Below are positions 60,110 to 64,000 of a DNA stretch of 64,000 bases, piece by piece. Position 1 is the stretch's first letter; every line of letters starts with the position of its first letter. The stretch lies in NCBI RefSeq assembly GCF_040448305.1, contig NZ_CP148752.1, forward strand, positions 4,030,001 through 4,094,000. The letters are read 5' to 3'. The position numbers and the translations under genes are program-made. Source of the DNA: Pseudomonas fluorescens. Its GTDB lineage: Bacteria; Pseudomonadota; Gammaproteobacteria; Pseudomonadales; Pseudomonadaceae. The notes beneath the pieces were generated by a model. The model searched no databases. It was not told where the DNA came from and saw only the letters and a program-made list of their open reading frames with translations.

Positions 60110-60451
60110 ATGAAACGCTACCTGCGGTTTTGCATCATCTTCATGATCAGCTTGACGCTTCCTCTCAGCGGGATGGCGGGCGTTCAGGCACCGACAGAAC
60201 CTTGCCCGATGAAGACGATGGGCATGGCGATGATGGACGACATGGGGATGGACTGCTGCAACGATATGAAAAGCCCTTCCGAGCATGGCAAACCCTGCAA
60301 GCCGGGCCAGGAATGCAAGACGGGCGGCATGCTGCAAGTCTCGATCCTCAAGCCTCCTGTAACCGTGTTCAGCCCCGTAGTGGTTTCCTTCTTCAGTGAT
60401 TCCCTGCCCGTACAAACCCCGTCCGGGGTATGGCGACCGCCTCGCGTTTGA
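60110..60451 (+). CDS. Met/Cys-rich small secreted protein preceding the Cus operon
   Basis: The 113-residue protein has a signal peptide (FCIIFMISLTLPLSGMAG) and a metal-ligand-rich stretch PCPMKTMGMAMMDDMGMDCC, followed by HGKPCKPGQECKTGGM. Such clusters bind Cu(I) or Ag(I) in periplasmic proteins upstream of copper-efflux genes. It lies about 100 bases before the TolC-type gene on the same strand. The family is not one I can name. A copper-binding role is inferred from composition and position. Confidence 0.75.
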   Translation: MKRYLRFCIIFMISLTLPLSGMAGVQAPTEPCPMKTMGMAMMDDMGMDCCNDMKSPSEHGKPCKPGQECKTGGMLQVSILKPPVTVFSPVVVSFFSDSLPVQTPSGVWRPPRV

Positions 60452-60550
60452 TTCCTGTCCAACATTGAGCCTCATTCCGCATTAGCGGGATGGACTGGCT
60501 GCGCGCATGTCTTTTGACGCGTGCAGTGGATGATCACAGGAATCGTAAAC

Positions 60551-61807
60551 ATGAACTCCAAGTGCTATTGCACAGGTTGGTCCCTCGTGGCCGGTCTGGC
60601 GGCAAGCGTACTGGCATTGCCGAGCTTCGCTGCCGCATTGACACTCGATGAAGCGTTGCGGCTGGCTGAAAACAATGCACCGTCGCTGACCGCACAAGAC
60701 GCCAAAATTCAGGCTGCCAGCAGTGCGGCTATTCCAGCGGGTGAATTACCTGACCCCAAGTTGCTGGCAGGTGTGCAGAACTACCCCATCGGCGGCCCGG
60801 ATCGCTGGAGCATCGACCAGGACTTCATGACCATGCAAATGGTCGGGGTCAGGCAAGAGATGCCCAACAGCGACAAGCGCAAAGCGCGCATTGAGGTCGC
60901 CGATGCGGCCGTTGATCGAGCTGCGGCAGAGCGTCGGGTCGAACGCCTGAAGGTACGCCAGTCCACGGCGTTGGCCTGGATCAGCAGCTACTCGGTCGAG
61001 CGCAAAGATGCGCTGTTCCAGGACTTCTACAAAGAAAACCGCCTGCTGACCGACACCGTCCGGGCGCAAATTGCCGGTGGCCGCGCTCAACCCGCCGATG
61101 CGGTGACGCCCAAGCAAGAAGCGGCTCGACTGGCGGAGCAACAGGACGATCTGGTTCTCCAGAGAGCGCAGGCCCGAGCGGCCCTCAAACGCTGGATTGG
61201 CTCCGCCGCCAACGACAAGCCTGTGGGCACCTTGCCGGAGTGGCCTGTCGATCCCTCAAGCTACGCCCATAAACTGCAACACCACCCCGAGTTGGCAGCG
61301 TTTGCGCCGATGACCCGTGAAGCGCAAGCCCAGGTTCGTGAAGCCGTGTCGCAGAAGCAGTCGGACTGGAGCTGGGAACTGGATTACCAGCGCCGTGGCC
61401 GTGAGTTTGGCGACATGGTCAGTGTGCAATTTTCCTGGGATCTACCGCTGTTTCCTGACTCTCGTCAAAATCCAAAAATCGCAGCCAAACAGGCTGAACT
61501 CAGTCAGCTTGAGGCTGAGCGCGTTGCCCTGTCACGCGAGCACACTCAGCAACTGGAAAACGAACTGGCTGACTATGAGCGCCTGAATCGTGCGGTAAGC
61601 CGCAACCAGGAAAAGCTGTTGCCGCTGGCCAGGGAAAAGGTCGAACTCAGCATGGCCAGCTACCGTGCCGGCAAAGGCGATTTAAACGCCGTTGTTGCCG
61701 CCCGACGTGAACTCATCGAAGCCCGACTCAAACAGATCGACGTGGAAGAACAGCGAGCACTGACCAGTGCGCGTCTGTTTTTTGCTTATGGGGAGTCCGG
61801 CCAATGA
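60551..61807 (+). CDS. cusC: CusC/CzcC-type outer-membrane factor
   Basis: The protein of about 418 residues has a signal peptide (SLVAGLAASVLALPSFAAA) followed by LTLDEALRLAENNAPSLTAQ and long helical repeats of the TolC family. Later motifs include FSWDLPLF and GDLNAVVAARRELIEARLKQ. ATG 60551 is chosen with AGGAA upstream; 10 in-frame residues lie before it. It ends by overlapping the adaptor gene by four bases. It forms the outer-membrane exit of the metal pump. Confidence 0.88.
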   Translation: MNSKCYCTGWSLVAGLAASVLALPSFAAALTLDEALRLAENNAPSLTAQDAKIQAASSAAIPAGELPDPKLLAGVQNYPIGGPDRWSIDQDFMTMQMVGVRQEMPNSDKRKARIEVADAAVDRAAAERRVERLKVRQSTALAWISSYSVERKDALFQDFYKENRLLTDTVRAQIAGGRAQPADAVTPKQEAARLAEQQDDLVLQRAQARAALKRWIGSAANDKPVGTLPEWPVDPSSYAHKLQHHPELAAFAPMTREAQAQVREAVSQKQSDWSWELDYQRRGREFGDMVSVQFSWDLPLFPDSRQNPKIAAKQAELSQLEAERVALSREHTQQLENELADYERLNRAVSRNQEKLLPLAREKVELSMASYRAGKGDLNAVVAARRELIEARLKQIDVEEQRALTSARLFFAYGESGQ

Positions 61808-63288
61808 TCCTTGAAAAATGGAACGGGGCATTGCTGGTTGGCATCTCGCTGGCATTGGGTGTTGCCGGTGGCTACTGGTTCACTCCCCAACGCATGAGCG
61901 GAGTACCCAGTACCGCCCCGCAGCAGAGCCTCAATTCACCGGACGAACGCAAGGCTCTGTATTGGTACGACCCCATGTACCCGCAGCAAAAGTTCGATAA
62001 GCCGGGCAAGTCGCCTTTCATGGACATGCAACTGGTCCCCCAGTACGCCAGCGGCACAGGGGACCGTGCGAGCGTCAGTATCGATCCGGGCCTGACCCAG
62101 AATCTCGGTCTGCGTTTTGCGACTGTCACTCGTGGAAATTTTGAGTCCAGCCTCGACGTGACCGGTGTCCTGGCGTTCAACGAACGTGATGTCGCCGTGA
62201 TTCAGGCACGCACCCCTGGCTTTGTGGAGCGGGTCTATGCCCATGCACCCGGTGATGTGCTCAAAGCCAACGCGGCCTTGGCGGATATCCTGGTGCCGGA
62301 GTGGGCTGCCGCCCAGACAGAGTTTCTTGCCCTCAAGCGCAACGGTGATGCCGACCTGTTGGCTGCGGCCCGCCAGCGACTGAGGCTCACAGGGATGCCG
62401 GCAGCGCTGATCACTCAGGTAGAGCGCAGTGGCAAAGTCCAGCCGAACCTGACCCTCACCAGCCCCATCAGCGGCGTGCTGCAAGAGTTGAACGTACGTG
62501 CGGGTATGACCGTGTCGGCTGGCGAGACTCTGGCACGCGTCAATGGCTTGAGCAGTGTCTGGCTGGCCGTGGCCGTTCCGGAATCGGAGGCGGGAACCAT
62601 CACTGTGGGCCAGGCAGTCGAAGCGCGACTGCCCGCCTTCCCCGGGACAATGCTCAATGGCAAGGTCAGCGCGATTTTGCCCGAGACCAATCCGGACAGC
62701 CGCACCCTTCGCGTACGTGTCGAGTTACCCAATCCGGACGGACGCCTGAGACCAGGTTTGACGGCGCAGGTCCGCCTGAATCGTACATCTGGGCAAAGTG
62801 TATTGTGGGTGCCGAGCGAAGCGGTGATTCGCACTGGCCGACGTGCCCTGGTGATGCTCGCCGAAGTCGCCGGCCGCTACCGCCCGGTGGAGGTGCAACC
62901 CGGGCAGGAAAGCGATGGCAAGACGGCGATTTTGAAAGGCCTGGAAGAAGGCCAGAAGGTGGTTACGTCTGGCCAGTTCCTCCTCGATTCCGAGGCCAGT
63001 CTCAAGGGCATTGTCGCTCGCACGGAGGAAGAGTCGCCACCCAGTGGAGCAGCCGCCAGTTTGCATGAGGCGGATGGGCAGATCGTCGAGATCAACGACA
63101 AAGACGTCACGCTCGCCCACGGTCCCTTCAAGACACTGGGCATGCCTGGCATGACGATGACGTTCCCACTCGCCAGTCCGGCGCTGATGCAGGGCCTCAA
63201 GGCGGGTGACAAGGTTCGGGTCGCGGTGAGCCAGACCGACGATGGCTTGCGTGTCGAGCGCCTGGATAAATCGGGGGGCCAGCCATGA
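61804..63288 (+). CDS. cusB: CusB-type periplasmic adaptor with C-terminal CusF-like domain
   Basis: The 494-residue adaptor has one N-terminal hydrophobic anchor. A heavy-metal-binding segment (ALYWYDPMYPQQKFDKPGKS, about 51-70, followed by PFMDMQLVP) and lipoyl/alpha-hairpin/beta-barrel domains (about 90-400) follow. A C-terminal CusF-like domain (about 422-494) carries HGPFKTLGMPGMTMTFPLAS, with the His and two Met ligands plus Trp/Phe-type context. The fused CusF domain makes a separate metallochaperone gene unnecessary. It is coupled to the genes on both sides by 4-base overlaps. Confidence 0.9.
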   Translation: MILEKWNGALLVGISLALGVAGGYWFTPQRMSGVPSTAPQQSLNSPDERKALYWYDPMYPQQKFDKPGKSPFMDMQLVPQYASGTGDRASVSIDPGLTQNLGLRFATVTRGNFESSLDVTGVLAFNERDVAVIQARTPGFVERVYAHAPGDVLKANAALADILVPEWAAAQTEFLALKRNGDADLLAAARQRLRLTGMPAALITQVERSGKVQPNLTLTSPISGVLQELNVRAGMTVSAGETLARVNGLSSVWLAVAVPESEAGTITVGQAVEARLPAFPGTMLNGKVSAILPETNPDSRTLRVRVELPNPDGRLRPGLTAQVRLNRTSGQSVLWVPSEAVIRTGRRALVMLAEVAGRYRPVEVQPGQESDGKTAILKGLEEGQKVVTSGQFLLDSEASLKGIVARTEEESPPSGAAASLHEADGQIVEINDKDVTLAHGPFKTLGMPGMTMTFPLASPALMQGLKAGDKVRVAVSQTDDGLRVERLDKSGGQP

Positions 63289-64000
63289 TTGCCGCCCTGA
63301 TTCGTTGGTCGGTGGCCAACCGATTCCTGGTGCTACTGGCGACCCTGTTCGTCACGGCTTGGGGGATCTGGTCGGTGCAGAGCACGCCCATCGATGCGCT
63401 GCCAGACCTATCCGATGTGCAGGTGATTATCCGCACTCCTTATGCAGGACAAGCGCCGCAGATTGTCGAGAACCAGGTGACCTATCCGTTGGCCACCACC
63501 ATGCTCTCGGTGCCGGGCGCCAAGACCGTGCGTGGTTATTCCTTCTTCGGTGACAGCTTTGTCTACGTGCTGTTTGAAGACGGCACTGACTTGTATTGGG
63601 CTCGCTCGCGGGTGTTGGAGTACCTGAGCCAAGTACAGAGTCGGTTGCCGGCCAGCGCCAAGCCAGCGTTGGGGCCCGATGCGACGGGGGTGGGCTGGAT
63701 CTACCAGTACGCACTGGTGGATCGCAGTGGTGGACACGACCTGGCGCAACTGCGCGCGCTTCAGGACTGGTTTCTCAAGTTCGAACTCAAGACGCTGCCC
63801 AACGTCGCAGAGGTAGCGACGATCGGCGGGATGGTCAAGCAGTACCAGGTGCAGCTGGATCCGCTGAAACTGGCCAGCCTCGGCATCACTCAAGCCGAGG
63901 TGACCGAGGCTATCGGCAAGGCTAACCAGGAAACCGGAGGCGCGGTGCTGGAGATGGCCGAGACCGAGTTCATCGTGCGGGCTTCCGGTTACTTGAAGAC
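63285..64000 (+). CDS. cusA: CusA-type heavy-metal RND pump (partial, cut by window end)
   Basis: The first 238 codons are present, in frame to the window end. They begin MIAALIRWSVANRFLVLLAT, then DALPDLSDVQVIIRTPYAGQAP and VRGYSFFGDSFVYVLFEDGT, which are the CusA/CzcA hallmarks. The ATG overlaps the cusB stop (ATGA). It should export Cu(I)/Ag(I) or a divalent cation. The Met ligands that decide between Cus and Czc types lie beyond the window. Confidence 0.9.
   Translation, partial: MIAALIRWSVANRFLVLLATLFVTAWGIWSVQSTPIDALPDLSDVQVIIRTPYAGQAPQIVENQVTYPLATTMLSVPGAKTVRGYSFFGDSFVYVLFEDGTDLYWARSRVLEYLSQVQSRLPASAKPALGPDATGVGWIYQYALVDRSGGHDLAQLRALQDWFLKFELKTLPNVAEVATIGGMVKQYQVQLDPLKLASLGITQAEVTEAIGKANQETGGAVLEMAETEFIVRASGYLK

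Overview
The window looks like chromosome of a fluorescent pseudomonad (Pseudomonas fluorescens complex). Evidence: P. fluorescens-type REP pairs, two OprD-family porins, a kynU/kynR/kynB tryptophan-catabolism locus with the PLP lysine at position 227 as in P. fluorescens kynureninase, a YdiJ-type FAD/Fe-S dehydrogenase, Kup, and A-rich Hfq/Crc-type target motifs in front of catabolic genes. No rRNA, tRNA, phage, integrase or CRISPR array was seen. The accessory load is high: small catabolic clusters with their own regulators, a 266-bp MITE-like element, and four decayed genes (cupin, PotF-like binding protein, and two AraC-type regulators).

0-8.8 kb: a DUF2459 lipoprotein, a class-V aminotransferase, a BON protein, a secreted lytic transglycosylase, a cupin remnant, a 711-residue RTX protein with no type I secretion genes beside it, a ParA-like ATPase with a small neighbour, and a PotF-like 3' fragment. 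8.8-18 kb: a YdiJ-type dehydrogenase divergent from a LysR regulator, a secreted amidase, and a four-gene glycine-betaine-type ABC importer (permease, ATPase, permease, binding protein) ending in a rho-independent terminator.

18-28 kb: a GlxA/AraC-type regulator, an alpha/beta hydrolase and an amidohydrolase whose start codon abuts an 11-bp-stem hairpin; then a catabolic cluster of an opine-type dehydrogenase, a 3-hydroxyacyl-CoA-type dehydrogenase, a frameshifted AraC regulator, an MFS transporter and an OprD porin. The same direct-repeat operator occurs upstream of the dehydrogenase pair and upstream of the porin. The MFS and porin genes are each preceded by a related 28-codon leader ORF with an AAnAAnAA motif at its ribosome-binding site.

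28-41.5 kb: Kup, then an aromatic-type catabolic island: FadL/TodX-like channel, acyl-CoA ligase, FAH-family hydrolase, extradiol (VOC) dioxygenase, TetR, Old-Yellow-Enzyme oxidoreductase, MITE, second TetR, MhpA-like FAD monooxygenase. Together these would import, hydroxylate, ring-cleave and hydrolyse an aromatic or alicyclic compound; the substrate is not evident. Two copies of a 16-bp TetR-type palindrome lie between the first tetR and the OYE gene.

41.5-53.5 kb: a large winged-helix/AAA regulator, a 71-aa protein and a tripartite RND pump, then an HxlR regulator divergent from a nitrilase and a GFA-family protein. 53.5-60 kb: the kynurenine locus. kynU, an OprD porin and an amino-acid permease form one leftward series, kynR diverges, and kynB lies beyond an AraC remnant. 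Identical paired motifs 33 bp apart precede kynU and kynB. 60-64 kb: a Met/Cys-rich small protein followed by a CusCBA-type metal efflux operon, cut by the window end.
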